Assembly (NCBI RefSeq): GCF_019602855.1
Contig: NZ_CP080766.1
Coordinates: 62,001 to 126,000 of the forward strand
Length of the DNA: 64,000 bases
From: Cupriavidus pinatubonensis
GTDB lineage: Bacteria; Pseudomonadota; Gammaproteobacteria; Burkholderiales; Burkholderiaceae
Direction of reading: 5' to 3'
The notes beneath the pieces were generated by a model that was not told where the DNA came from, searched no databases, and was given only the letters and a program-made list of their open reading frames with translations. This document shows, piece by piece, positions 44,830-53,231 of the stretch (position 1 is the first letter of the stretch; each line of letters starts with the position of its first letter). Position numbers and translations under genes: made by a program.

Positions 44830-45545
44830 CCATGCAAGCCCATCGCTACGCCATCTACCTCGCTCCCGGCGGCCCGTTCCGCACGTTTGGCTGCCAGTGG
44901 CTCGGCCGCGACGCCGACACCGGCATCGCGCTTGCCCATGCGGATCGCCCGCAGGCATGGATCGATGCGCCCGCGCACTATGGTCTGCATGCCACGCTGA
45001 AGCCGCCTTTCAGGCTCGCCACCGGCACCGAGGCAGGGCAACTCGATGCCGCTGCCCGCGCCTTTGCGCAGGCACGCGCAGCGTTCGATGCGCCGCTGGT
45101 GCTGCGCTCGCTGCGCGGTTTCCTGGCCTGGTGCCTGGACGAGAACACGGCCGGCGCGCGCGACATGCACGCGCTCGCCGACGCCAGCGTGCAGGCGTTC
45201 GAGCCGTTCCGCGCGCCGGCCACGCCCGAGGAAGTGGCCCGACGCAAGCCCGATCAGCTCACCGCCGCACAGCGCCTGATGCTCGAAGCCTGGGGCTACC
45301 CGTATGTCTTCGATACGTTCAAGTTCCATATCACGCTGACCGGCATGCTTGCGCCCATGGATGCCGATGCCGCACTGGCGCGGCTGTCCGCCGATTGCCG
45401 CACGCTGCTCGAGTCGCCGCTGCACGTGGATGGCATCAGCGTTTTCGTGCAGCCAAAAGCGGGGCAAGACTTCGTTGTCGGCCGGCACTACGGTTTTGAC
45501 GGACGCGTGCGCAATGGCGCCGGCGCCCGCTATCTCGAATCATGA
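44826..45545 (+). CDS. DUF1045 phosphonate-linked 2H phosphoesterase
   Basis: A 239-residue protein of the DUF1045 family that is found in phn clusters. The two HxT motifs of 2H phosphoesterases are present (HATLKPPF and HITLTG). With no phnP in view, it is the best candidate to open 5-phosphoribosyl 1,2-cyclic phosphate, the product of C-P lyase. That role is inferred. ATGA overlaps with both neighbours show tight coupling to phnN. Confidence 0.87.
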   Translation: MTMQAHRYAIYLAPGGPFRTFGCQWLGRDADTGIALAHADRPQAWIDAPAHYGLHATLKPPFRLATGTEAGQLDAAARAFAQARAAFDAPLVLRSLRGFLAWCLDENTAGARDMHALADASVQAFEPFRAPATPEEVARRKPDQLTAAQRLMLEAWGYPYVFDTFKFHITLTGMLAPMDADAALARLSADCRTLLESPLHVDGISVFVQPKAGQDFVVGRHYGFDGRVRNGAGARYLES

Positions 45546-46123
45546 CCCGCACCGCGAACATCAACGGCACTGGCCTGTTCTATGTCATGGGGCCGTCGGG
45601 CAGCGGCAAGGATTCGCTGCTGCGCGCGCTGCATGACCGGCTTGGTCCGGACGACCGCGTCGTTGTCGCGCACCGCTATATCACGCGCGATGCCGATGCC
45701 AACGAGGCGTCTGTGCCGCTGTCAGCAGGCGAGTTTGCGCGCCGCGCGGAGCTTGGCTGCCTGGCGCTGCACTGGCGCAGCCACGGGCTGCACTACGGTA
45801 TCGGCCTCGAGATCGAGCAATGGATGGCGCGCGGCCTGAAGGTCATCGTCAACGGCTCGCGTGAGTACCTGCCGCATGCGGTGGCACGCTATCCGGCATT
45901 GTGTGCCGTGCACGTCCGCGTCAAGCCGGAAGTGCTGGCCGCGCGGTTGCGGCAGCGCGGCCGCGAATCGGAGGATGCGATTGCAAGGCGGCTGGCGCGT
46001 GCGACCGAAGCGTTCGCCGTGCCTGCGCAGTGCCGGCTGGTCGAGATCGACAACAGCGGCGCGCTGGCGGATTCCGCCGAAGCTTTCGCGCGCCTGGTCG
46101 GCGTTGCGCCGGCATCCGCCTGA
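45542..46123 (+). CDS. phnN: Ribose 1,5-bisphosphate phosphokinase PhnN
   Basis: A 193-residue kinase that converts ribose 1,5-bisphosphate to PRPP. P-loop GPSGSGKDS near residue 17; HRYITRDAD motif and the GREYLP-like segment NGSREYLPHAVARYP; guanylate-kinase-like fold. Starts in an ATGA overlap with DUF1045. Confidence 0.93.
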   Translation: MTRTANINGTGLFYVMGPSGSGKDSLLRALHDRLGPDDRVVVAHRYITRDADANEASVPLSAGEFARRAELGCLALHWRSHGLHYGIGLEIEQWMARGLKVIVNGSREYLPHAVARYPALCAVHVRVKPEVLAARLRQRGRESEDAIARRLARATEAFAVPAQCRLVEIDNSGALADSAEAFARLVGVAPASA

Positions 46124-46196
46124 AGAACCAGCCGAAGCGCTCCGACGCCTTATGACGCGCTTTTGCCGCAGGGCCTGCCAGGAACGAGACAAGCTG

Positions 46197-46652
46197 CTAA
46201 ACCCCAATACTAAAGCTAACCCCGTGCTGCCTGAACCCCAGCCCCCGATAAAACCCATGCGCCTGGACCCGCCGCACGCTGGACGATAGCGCCAGCTTGC
46301 AGGCACCGGCCTCACGCGCCAGCCGCATGGCTTCGAGCATCATGGCCTTGCCGACCCCGATGCCGCGCGCCGCCGGCGCAACGACCACGCCTTCGACGAT
46401 GGCCTCGGGGCGGCCATCGTGAACCATCAGCGGAAACACCAGCAGACTGAACGTTCCGAGCGGGATATCGTCGCCATCTACCATCAGGTAGCAACGATAG
46501 AAGGGATACTGCCGCATGGCCGCATAACGCTCCCGCATGCTCGCAAGCGGCAGCACGGGTTCGTCATCCATCGTAGCGAGCAGTTCTGCGAGTTGCTGCA
46601 GTTCGGCGTCGCTACCCTGAACCTCGCGCAGCGTCAGTACTGACTCCCTCAT
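46197..46652 (-). CDS. GNAT acetyltransferase, possibly PhnO-type
   Basis: A 151-residue GNAT protein. The acetyl-CoA loop is VVVAPAARGIGVGKAMMLEAM, followed by GACKLALSSSVRR and GFYRGLGFRQHG. In phosphonate loci, PhnO acetylates aminoalkylphosphonates to detoxify or prepare them; position suggests that here, but a general N-acetyltransferase is possible. It overlaps the HD gene by 4 bp. Confidence 0.85.
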   Translation of the reverse strand: MRESVLTLREVQGSDAELQQLAELLATMDDEPVLPLASMRERYAAMRQYPFYRCYLMVDGDDIPLGTFSLLVFPLMVHDGRPEAIVEGVVVAPAARGIGVGKAMMLEAMRLAREAGACKLALSSSVRRVQAHGFYRGLGFRQHGVSFSIGV

Positions 46653-47182
46653 GCCGCACGCAAGCAACGCGCAGCCATGTGCATGTAGTGCGTCACCGGC
46701 GGCGTCACCAGGTCAACCACCTTGGCCAGATCGTCATAGCGCCGCAGGCGCACCGCGGCATCCGCATGCGATCCAGCGGCGAACGCGCTCGCCTGGGCGG
46801 CATCGAAGGGCCCGCCCTGCAGCGCAAGGCTGTGCACTGACGCTTCGGACAGCGTACTGAAGTAGCCCGCATCCACCGCGCACAGATACCGCTTGGCCGC
46901 GACATGCAGTCGGATTGGCTCCGTGACATCCGGGCCGAACAATTCGGCCAGCGCATCCGCGGCGGCTTCCTGGTGCCGCATATCGGTGGTGCTGCTTTCG
47001 GCCAGCATCAGGTGGCCGACATCGTGCAGGAACGCGGCAACGATCAGCGGCTCGGGCTCGCCGGCTTGCTCCGCCAGTTGCGCGCATTGCAGCGCGTGGG
47101 CGGTCTGGCTGATGGCTTCGCCGCCGTAGTAGGCAGTACCGTGGCTGGCGAACAGCGATGCAATGCGGGGCAGGGTCAGCAT
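46649..47182 (-). CDS. PhnZ-like HD-domain protein of phosphonate operon
   Basis: A 177-residue HD protein. Residue spacing matches the mixed-valent di-iron oxygenase PhnZ: Y19 and E22 (YYGGE, like Y24/E27), H29, H53-D54 and H57 (FLHDVGHL), all at the same intervals. This makes oxidative C-P cleavage of a 1-hydroxyalkylphosphonate plausible. The partner 2-oxoglutarate oxygenase PhnY/TmpA is not in this window, so it may lie elsewhere or the substrate arrives preformed. Confidence 0.85.
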   Translation of the reverse strand: MLTLPRIASLFASHGTAYYGGEAISQTAHALQCAQLAEQAGEPEPLIVAAFLHDVGHLMLAESSTTDMRHQEAAADALAELFGPDVTEPIRLHVAAKRYLCAVDAGYFSTLSEASVHSLALQGGPFDAAQASAFAAGSHADAAVRLRRYDDLAKVVDLVTPPVTHYMHMAARCLRAA

Positions 47183-47211
47183 GGAAATTTTGCGGGGAAT
47201 TTTTGTGTCGA

Positions 47212-48024
47212 TCAGACCAGCACCTTGCGGATCTGCGCCGAGATCACGTCAATGGCGGTCACGAAGACGATGATGATGATCATCACCGCGCAGGTCTGGC
47301 CGTACTGGAAGCTGCGGATGATTTCCCACAGCACGGTGCCGATGCCGCCCGCGCCGACGATGCCCACGACCGACGCCGAACGCACGTTGGATTCGAAGCG
47401 ATACAGCGCGAACGAGAGCCAGAGCGGCAGCACCTGCGGAATCACGCCATAGATGATTTCTTCAAGAGGGCCGGCGCCGGTGGCGCGCACGCCTTCGACA
47501 GGGCGCGGGTCGATCGCTTCGACGGCTTCGGCAAACAGCTTGGCCAGCACCCCGGTGGTATGGATCCAGAGCGCCAGCACGCCGGCGAAGGGACCGAGCC
47601 CGACGGCCACGATGAACAGCATGGCGAAGACCATCTCATTGATGGCGCGGCAGGCATCCATGACACGGCGCGCCGGCTGGTAGATCCAGGCGGGCACGAT
47701 ATTGGCCGAGCACAGCAAGCCAAACGGCACGGCCATGAACACGGCAATGGCCGTGCCCCATACGGCGATCTGCACCGTGACGAGCATTTCGTCCAGGTAA
47801 TGGCGCCAGTCGCGGAAATCGGGGGGGAAGAAGTCGGCGGCGAACTGCGCCATGTTGCCGGAATCGCGCAGCAGGTCCAGCGGACGCATGTCGGCGCCGT
47901 TCCAGGACAGGACAAGCATCGCCAGCACGATCGCCCAGATCAGCATCACGGAAAGCGGTGTGCGCGGGGGCCGCACCTGGCTCTTGGGAGAGGGCGGCAG
48001 GGCGTGCTTGGCAGTGGTGGTCAT
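47212..48024 (-). CDS. phnE: Phosphonate ABC transporter permease PhnE
   Basis: A 270-residue inner-membrane permease with about six helices. The EAA-type loop is [23 protein letters not shown], and the C-terminal region is [22 protein letters not shown]. The start at 48024 (MTTTAKHAL) is the family-like one. Third gene of phnCDE. Confidence 0.94.
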   Translation of the reverse strand: MTTTAKHALPPSPKSQVRPPRTPLSVMLIWAIVLAMLVLSWNGADMRPLDLLRDSGNMAQFAADFFPPDFRDWRHYLDEMLVTVQIAVWGTAIAVFMAVPFGLLCSANIVPAWIYQPARRVMDACRAINEMVFAMLFIVAVGLGPFAGVLALWIHTTGVLAKLFAEAVEAIDPRPVEGVRATGAGPLEEIIYGVIPQVLPLWLSFALYRFESNVRSASVVGIVGAGGIGTVLWEIIRSFQYGQTCAVMIIIIVFVTAIDVISAQIRKVLV

Positions 48025-48099
48025 GGGGACAATCCGGTAATGCGAGAAGAGAAAATGCAATGCCGCGGCTGGCGGCATGCCGCCAGCCGCGGGTGGGAC

Positions 48100-49080
48100 T
48101 TACTGTGTGCTGACAGCCTTGTCCAGGTCGGCCAGGCGTCGGCTCACGTCGGCGAGCTGCTTCTGCTTGTCGGCAGCGGCCAGTGTGGTGTCGGTCTCGA
48201 TGCGAGCCTTTTCCTTGGCCAGCTCGATCTGGCGGATCGGCACGAGTTGCGCATCGGTCGACGGACGGAAGCCCTGGTACGTCAGCGTGGCCAGCACCTG
48301 CTTCTCGCGCGCGGGGTCAGGGCCCTTGCCGTAGTTGACGAAGAAGGTCTGGATCTTCTTCTTCACGTCGGCCGGCAGGTCCTTGCGATAAACGATCGGG
48401 TCGGCCGGGATCAGCGGCGACTTCCACAGCACGCGCACCTGGTCATACGGATTCTTGCCCGTGTTGATGCGATAGCGCTCGAAGTTCTCGGTGTTGTTCA
48501 CGGCCACGTCCACCTGCTTGTTCAGCACCGAAAGCAGGTTGGTTTCGTGGTTGCTGATGCGAACGGCCTTGAACAGCGTCTTCGGCTCGACCTTGTGGGC
48601 GGCCCACAGGTAGTAGCCCGGCACGGCCGTGCCCGACGTCGAGTTCGGATCGCCGGCGCCGTAACTGAGTTCCTTGCCGCGCTTGATCACGTCTTCGACG
48701 TTCTTGATATCGCTGTCCTTGTTGACGATCAGCAGGGACCAGTAGCCCGGGTTGCCGTCCTTGTCGATCACCGAGGCGAACACTTCGCCATTGGCGCGGT
48801 CCACGGCTTCCATGGCCGACTTGTTGCCGAACCAGGCGATCTGGACCTTGTTGAAGCGCATGCCTTCGATGATGCCGGCATAGTCCGAGGCAAAGAACGG
48901 CTTGACGGTCGCGCCCAGCGTCTTGCTGAGGTCATCGATCAACGGCTGCCAGGCCGACCTCAGGTTCGACGACGACTCCGTCGAGATGAAGCCGATGTTC
49001 AGCGTCTTGGCGTCCTGCGCAAAGGCCGGCATGGCAACAACGGTCGATGCGACAACGGCGAGGAATGTTCTGCGAAGCAT
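48100..49080 (-). CDS. phnD: Phosphonate-binding periplasmic protein PhnD
   Basis: A 326-residue receptor with a Sec signal (LRRTFLAVVASTVVAMPAFA). Family landmarks: LNIGFISTESSSNLRSAWQP, YAGIIEGMRFNKVQIAWFGN, SYGAGDPNSTSGTAVPGYYLW and DVAVNNTENFERY. Captures phosphonate for PhnCE. Encoded between phnC and phnE. Confidence 0.94.
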   Translation of the reverse strand: MLRRTFLAVVASTVVAMPAFAQDAKTLNIGFISTESSSNLRSAWQPLIDDLSKTLGATVKPFFASDYAGIIEGMRFNKVQIAWFGNKSAMEAVDRANGEVFASVIDKDGNPGYWSLLIVNKDSDIKNVEDVIKRGKELSYGAGDPNSTSGTAVPGYYLWAAHKVEPKTLFKAVRISNHETNLLSVLNKQVDVAVNNTENFERYRINTGKNPYDQVRVLWKSPLIPADPIVYRKDLPADVKKKIQTFFVNYGKGPDPAREKQVLATLTYQGFRPSTDAQLVPIRQIELAKEKARIETDTTLAAADKQKQLADVSRRLADLDKAVSTQ

Positions 49081-49173
49081 GGATGACTCCGGTTGGAATT
49101 CGGTTTGGCGAACGTGTTGAATACGTCTTGAGTACGCCTTGGATCTGGAAAAGAACGCGATGCAAGACAGCCG

Positions 49174-50019
49174 TCAGGCCGCTGCGATATTCATGCCCGC
49201 CAGCGCTGGCACGGGCACGGCGTCTGGTTCGCTGTCGAGGGTGTCGTGCAACAACTCCTCTGCCTCGGTGCCATACAGGTCGCGCAGCATGTCCGGCGTG
49301 AGCGCCGCGGAGGGGCCGTCATACACCACCTTGCCGTGGCGCAGCGCGACGACGCGCGGGCAGTAGCGCATCGCCACGTCAACCTGGTGCAGCGACACCA
49401 CCACGGCCACCTGGCGCGTGCGGTTGATCTGCGCGAGCAGCGACATCACACGGCGCGACGACTCCGGATCCAGCGACGCGATCGGCTCGTCGGCCAAAAT
49501 CACGCGGGCGTTCTGCACCAGCGTGCGCGCGATAGCGGCGCGCTGCTGCTGGCCGCCTGACAACGTCGAGGCGCGCTGGAACGCATAGTCGTCTATACCA
49601 ACCTGGGCAAGCGCGTGAAGACCTGCCTGGATCTCGTTGGCCTTGAACAGGCGCAACAGGCTGCGCCACTTCGGCAGGCGCGACAGCATGCCGACCAGCA
49701 CATTGGTCATCAACGGGAGACGGCCGACGAGGTTGAACTGCTGGAACACAAAGCCGATCTCCGAGCGGACGCTTCGCACATTGCGCGCCAGCCGCCCGTG
49801 GCGCTGGACAGCGCGGCCGTTCACGACGATTTCGCCCGCGCCCGCATCGCTGGTGACAAAGCCGGCGATATGGCGCAGCAGCGTGGACTTGCCGGAACCA
49901 GAGGCGCCCAGCAGGGCGACCATTTCACCGGGCGCGACGTCGAGCGTGACATCGTCAAGCGCCTTGCGGTCTGCGCGGAACGACTTGGTCAGGCCGCGGA
50001 CTTCGATGGCATGCGTCAT
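49174..50019 (-). CDS. phnC: Phosphonate ABC transporter ATPase PhnC
   Basis: A 281-residue ATPase. Walker [11 protein letters not shown]-loop FVFQQFNLV, signature [15 protein letters not shown], Walker [14 protein letters not shown], switch His in [14 protein letters not shown] precedes the ATG at 50019 (MTHAIEVRG). First gene of the phnCDE-HD-GNAT unit. A Pho-box candidate lies 47-63 bp upstream. Confidence 0.94.
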   Translation of the reverse strand: MTHAIEVRGLTKSFRADRKALDDVTLDVAPGEMVALLGASGSGKSTLLRHIAGFVTSDAGAGEIVVNGRAVQRHGRLARNVRSVRSEIGFVFQQFNLVGRLPLMTNVLVGMLSRLPKWRSLLRLFKANEIQAGLHALAQVGIDDYAFQRASTLSGGQQQRAAIARTLVQNARVILADEPIASLDPESSRRVMSLLAQINRTRQVAVVVSLHQVDVAMRYCPRVVALRHGKVVYDGPSAALTPDMLRDLYGTEAEELLHDTLDSEPDAVPVPALAGMNIAAA

Positions 50020-50065
50020 CTCGACTCCCTTGCTTGAATGACGAGCGCATTCTGGCGGCCGCCCG

Positions 50066-50082
50066 TGACAGAACGATGACGA
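50066..50082 (-). promoter_or_regulatory. Candidate Pho box upstream of phnC
   Basis: On the minus strand TCGTCATCGTTCTGTCA matches 11 of 15 defined positions of the Pho-box consensus CTGTCATANANCTGTCA, with the two GTCA cores 11 bp apart. CAGAAT lies about 11 bp downstream as a possible -10. Orientation and distance fit PhoB control of phnCDE. Confidence 0.5.
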
Positions 50083-50130
50083 ATGCTGCCGGTTTGCGGG
50101 CAAAACATAACGCAATTGCGGCATTGAATT

Positions 50131-50147
50131 TCGTCACACAACAGTCA
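50131..50147 (+). promoter_or_regulatory. Second Pho-box-like site, opposite orientation
   Basis: TCGTCACACAACAGTCA on the plus strand also matches 11 of 15 consensus positions with GTCA cores 11 bp apart. It would face the small frame at 50163. Weaker candidate than the phnC site. Confidence 0.3.
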
Positions 50148-50162
50148 TAATGAGTTTCCAGA

Positions 50163-50432
50163 ATGCATTTCAATCGGGCTTCTCTGCAATCGCTGATGCG
50201 CGTGACGATTCGTATGATCACCGTACCGGGGACTCCCGGACGGGCCGCCCTGCACAGGGCGGCGGTGTACCCCACGTCGGAAGACGACTCGGCTCCGCTG
50301 ATGGTGAGCGACTGGAGCCAGCGTGAACCTGAAGTCTTCCTCGCTGCGCAAACGTGGGCGCGAAGCCGCGCATACATCATTTCCAATCCGCGCAGCGGGT
50401 CGTTTTATGGCGGCAAGTACGGTCGTTACTAG
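50163..50432 (+). CDS. Possible small hypothetical protein, 89 aa
   Basis: An 89-codon frame starting MHFNRASLQSLMRVTIRMIT and ending GSFYGGKYGRY. Third-position GC is moderately high, but the ribosome-binding site is weak and no domain is recognised. It lies in a decayed-looking stretch beyond phnC and overlaps an opposite-strand frame. Confidence 0.33.
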   Translation: MHFNRASLQSLMRVTIRMITVPGTPGRAALHRAAVYPTSEDDSAPLMVSDWSQREPEVFLAAQTWARSRAYIISNPRSGSFYGGKYGRY

Positions 50433-50613
50433 CTGACTGCCAGCCAACTGTCTCGACCGCAACCGTGGTTTTCGCACCCATGCGGTGCGTCCATCCAGTG
50501 AATGCTTGCCGGGATGGATGAAAAACGACTGACACGTCGTCTCGCTTTCGCATGCACTGCGTGCGAGATGCCCTTCCGTTGCCGCGCGCAACGCATACAA
50601 TCTTTTTTGTCAT
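50377..50613 (-). CDS. Possible small hypothetical protein, 78 aa
   Basis: A 78-codon frame starting MTKKIVCVARGNGRASRTQC with GGGAG 7-8 nt before the ATG. Basic composition and no recognised domain. It overlaps the end of the opposite-strand 89-codon frame; at most one is likely real. Confidence 0.25.
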   Translation of the reverse strand: MTKKIVCVARGNGRASRTQCMRKRDDVSVVFHPSRQAFTGWTHRMGAKTTVAVETVGWQSASNDRTCRHKTTRCADWK

Positions 50614-50719
50614 AGAAACACTCCCTGCCTGCGTTGCGCCGGAACGCCCATTGTCCGGCCGCAAGCGGGGTGATGCGGTCTGTTTCTCCGCTGGCACCGG
50701 ATGACCGCGGACACTCAAA

Positions 50720-51076
50720 GAAGCACTGCAGCGCAAGTTGTCGTACACCGCCATGCAGAACCAGGCGGGCACCTACGTGCAGCCGACTCGCGACAGCTTC
50801 AGCGCGGCGGTGGCATCGGCAAGCTGGGCGCCGCAGCGGGACTTCTACCAGGTCGTCACGAATGCGCCCGGTTCCAATGCGTGGCCGATCGCGGGCGAGG
50901 TGTTCGTGCTGATGCCGCTCGCCGGACTCGCCAACGGCAGCACCAAGGACGCGCTCGCGTTCTTCCGGTGGGCGCTGCGCGAAGGGCAGGCCGATGCCGC
51001 AGTCGAAAACTATGTGGCGCTCCCGCCCGCGCTGGTCGAGCAGGTCGAAGCCTACTGGGGCCAGTTCCTCAAGTAA
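50720..51076 (+). pseudogene. C-terminal remnant of phosphate-binding protein PstS
   Basis: About 118 codons in one frame match the end of PstS: EALQRKLSYTAMQNQAGTYV, QPTRDSFSAAVASASW, DFYQVVTNAPGSNAWPI and a final VEQVEAYWGQFLK. A TGA stop lies in frame at 50702-50704. The signal peptide and roughly two thirds of the phosphate-binding fold are missing, and no usual start codon is present (TTG at 50738 at best). A truncated relic. Confidence 0.78.
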
Positions 51077-51174
51077 GCGTGCCCGCATGGACCACGGCGG
51101 CGGCGCCGGTCACGTTGGCGTCATGGCATGGTGCTATTGAAGATGGTTGCTGATGCCATGCGATTATTGCCGCC

Positions 51175-51993
51175 ATGCGTGCCATTCCCCCTGATTTGAA
51201 CACTGACTCGCACCCGTGGCGGCGCCGCGGCATGGCCGCCGCGGCATTGGCTGTGCTGTCGACGCTCGCACTGACCGCGCAATGCCGCCAGGATGACTTG
51301 TGGTTCCCTGGCATTACGCGTGACAGCCTGTGGAAGAACGTGCAGGAGCGCTGCCTGACGAGCGACCAGCCGCGGCACGCCGATTGCGCCGTCGTCGACC
51401 GTGAACGCGGCCTCGTGTTGTATAAGGACGCCATCGGGTCGAGCCATTACCTCGTGATCCCCGACCATAAGGTTACGGGTGTCGACGATCCCGCGCTTTG
51501 GGAGGGCGGTCCTCACAACCAATGGGCGTTCGGCTGGGAAGTGCGCGACATCGTGGGCAAGTCGATCGGCAAGCGCGTGCCGGACAATCTCGTCGGCCTG
51601 GCGGTGAACTCGCGGGCATCGCGCAGCCAGGACCAGCTTCACATCCATCTCGACTGCATCAGCGAAGCCGCGCGCGCGTTCGTTGCGGACAACGCGGGCA
51701 AAGCAAGCGACGGCTGGACCGAACTCCGTTTCCAGGGCAAGCCGGTACGCGCCCTGCTGATTCCGTCACCGGATACCGCGCTTCGCTTCAATGCGTTTGA
51801 CATCGTGCGCAAAGGGCTGCCGGAGCCGAGTCGGGTAGGGGACCGCGGCGTGTTCGTCACTTACGTGACGCGGCAGGACGTTGCGCCGGGCTTCCTGGTC
51901 GTCGACCAGCCTGTGGACAAGGCGGCCGGCACGACCGGCCATGCGAGCGATTTCCTCGACCGGTCCTGCAAGCTGGGGCGCACGGCGGAGTGA
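51175..51993 (+). CDS. cdh: CDP-diacylglycerol diphosphatase
   Basis: A 272-residue membrane-anchored hydrolase that splits CDP-diacylglycerol to phosphatidate and CMP. An N-terminal hydrophobic anchor (AAAALAVLSTLALTA) is followed by conserved segments LWKNVQERC, YLVIPDHKVTGVDDP, GLAVNSRASRSQDQLHIHLDC (HIT-like HxHxD) and YVTRQDVAPGFLVVDQP. Monocistronic as far as seen. Confidence 0.92.
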   Translation: MRAIPPDLNTDSHPWRRRGMAAAALAVLSTLALTAQCRQDDLWFPGITRDSLWKNVQERCLTSDQPRHADCAVVDRERGLVLYKDAIGSSHYLVIPDHKVTGVDDPALWEGGPHNQWAFGWEVRDIVGKSIGKRVPDNLVGLAVNSRASRSQDQLHIHLDCISEAARAFVADNAGKASDGWTELRFQGKPVRALLIPSPDTALRFNAFDIVRKGLPEPSRVGDRGVFVTYVTRQDVAPGFLVVDQPVDKAAGTTGHASDFLDRSCKLGRTAE

Positions 51994-52136
51994 AGCAACA
52001 GGCCGGTGTCCACGTGCCATGTGACCCGTGGGCCCACATCAGGGTTGGTGCGATCAAAAAAAGCCGAGATAAAGCCGGCGTCGGTCACGCCTTTGTCCTA
52101 CGCTGTTGGCATCCGACCCGAGAGCGCGGGGTGCCC

Positions 52137-52448
52137 ATGGCGACTCCATCACAATTTATCCAGTGCTACGCCGGTGCGCCTGAGTCGGCCCCCGGTGCAT
52201 GGGACTGGAATTGCCCGATCTGCGTCGCCCGGTTCTGCGCCGGCGCCAAACAGGCGGTGCGCCATGGCGTGAGCTTCGCGCTGTATTGCCATCACGATGA
52301 GCGGCTGTTGATCGCCTGGCCCATGCTCGGTGACCAGTTCGAGCTCAGCCTTGCGGGGCCGATGCCCGAAAGCGCGGCCATCAACGCAGTGGCCGCCGCG
52401 AATGCCGACGGTCAGCGCCTGCTTTACCAGCACGACATGAGGCACTGA
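52137..52448 (+). CDS. Hypothetical protein, 103 aa
   Basis: A soluble 103-residue protein starting MATPSQFIQCYAGAPESAPG. It has a WDWNCPICVARFC segment that could bind metal through CxxC and an additional Cys, and LYCHHDERLLIAWPMLGD. No known family recognised. Confidence 0.58.
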   Translation: MATPSQFIQCYAGAPESAPGAWDWNCPICVARFCAGAKQAVRHGVSFALYCHHDERLLIAWPMLGDQFELSLAGPMPESAAINAVAAANADGQRLLYQHDMRH

Positions 52449-52540
52449 AGGCTTTCCCGGCAACCCCGGCAGCGGTCGCCATGCGTGCAAGTTGGTGATA
52501 TATTACATATCAACAAAGTGAACGTTGTACCATTTGCGCC

Positions 52541-53218
52541 ATGTTCGATCCTTCGCTGCTGGGCCGGATGGCCTTCACCCATGCCGTGCCCTCAGCGGCG
52601 CCATTGCCACCGGGCCGCCACCGGCTTGGCATAGACGACGAACGCGACACGGTTCTTTTCGTGCCGGATGGGCTGGATGCCGGCGTTCCCGTGCCGCTGA
52701 TGATCATGTTCCACGGGGCTGGCGGATTTCCCGGGAAGGTCCTGCCGTTCATCGAACCACGCGCGGCGCAGCATAAATTCCTGGTATTGGCACCGCATTC
52801 GATGTTTCCGACATGGGACATCGTGATCGGTGGCAACGGTCCCGACCTCCAGCGGTTGCACCAGGCGCTCGCCGCGGTCACGTCTCGCTACCACATCCGC
52901 CGCGATCAGCTGGCGTTCGCCGGCTTTTCGGACGGGGCGAGCTACGCGCTATCGATCGGCATCACCAACGGCGATATCGCCAGCCACGTGATCGCGTTTT
53001 CCGGCGGATTCATGTCGGTATTCATGCAGGAGGGTATGCCGAAGGTCTTTATCGCGCATGGGCTCGCCGATGAACAGCTCCCCGTTCAGACCAGTGGCCG
53101 CAACAACGCGATGCGTCTCCGTGCTGCCGGCTACGACGTCGAGTATGTCGAATTCGACGGCCCGCATGCGATACAGCCCGACATCGTCGACCTGGCCATC
53201 CGGTTCTTCCTGGCCTAA
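52541..53218 (+). CDS. Alpha/beta hydrolase, carboxylesterase/phospholipase type
   Basis: A 225-residue cytoplasmic esterase. Oxyanion region LMIMFHGAGGFPG, nucleophile elbow GFSDGAS, acid region HGLADEQLPV and His in EFDGPHAIQP. No signal peptide. It is 13 bp upstream of the AAA+ ATPase gene, so the two are likely co-expressed. Confidence 0.87.
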   Translation: MFDPSLLGRMAFTHAVPSAAPLPPGRHRLGIDDERDTVLFVPDGLDAGVPVPLMIMFHGAGGFPGKVLPFIEPRAAQHKFLVLAPHSMFPTWDIVIGGNGPDLQRLHQALAAVTSRYHIRRDQLAFAGFSDGASYALSIGITNGDIASHVIAFSGGFMSVFMQEGMPKVFIAHGLADEQLPVQTSGRNNAMRLRAAGYDVEYVEFDGPHAIQPDIVDLAIRFFLA

Positions 53219-53231
53219 TGGAGCGCCGTCC

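Noticed and set aside
47158..49086. A 642-codon plus-strand frame opposite phnE and phnD
   Set aside because: Shadow of two transporter genes with well-defined motifs.
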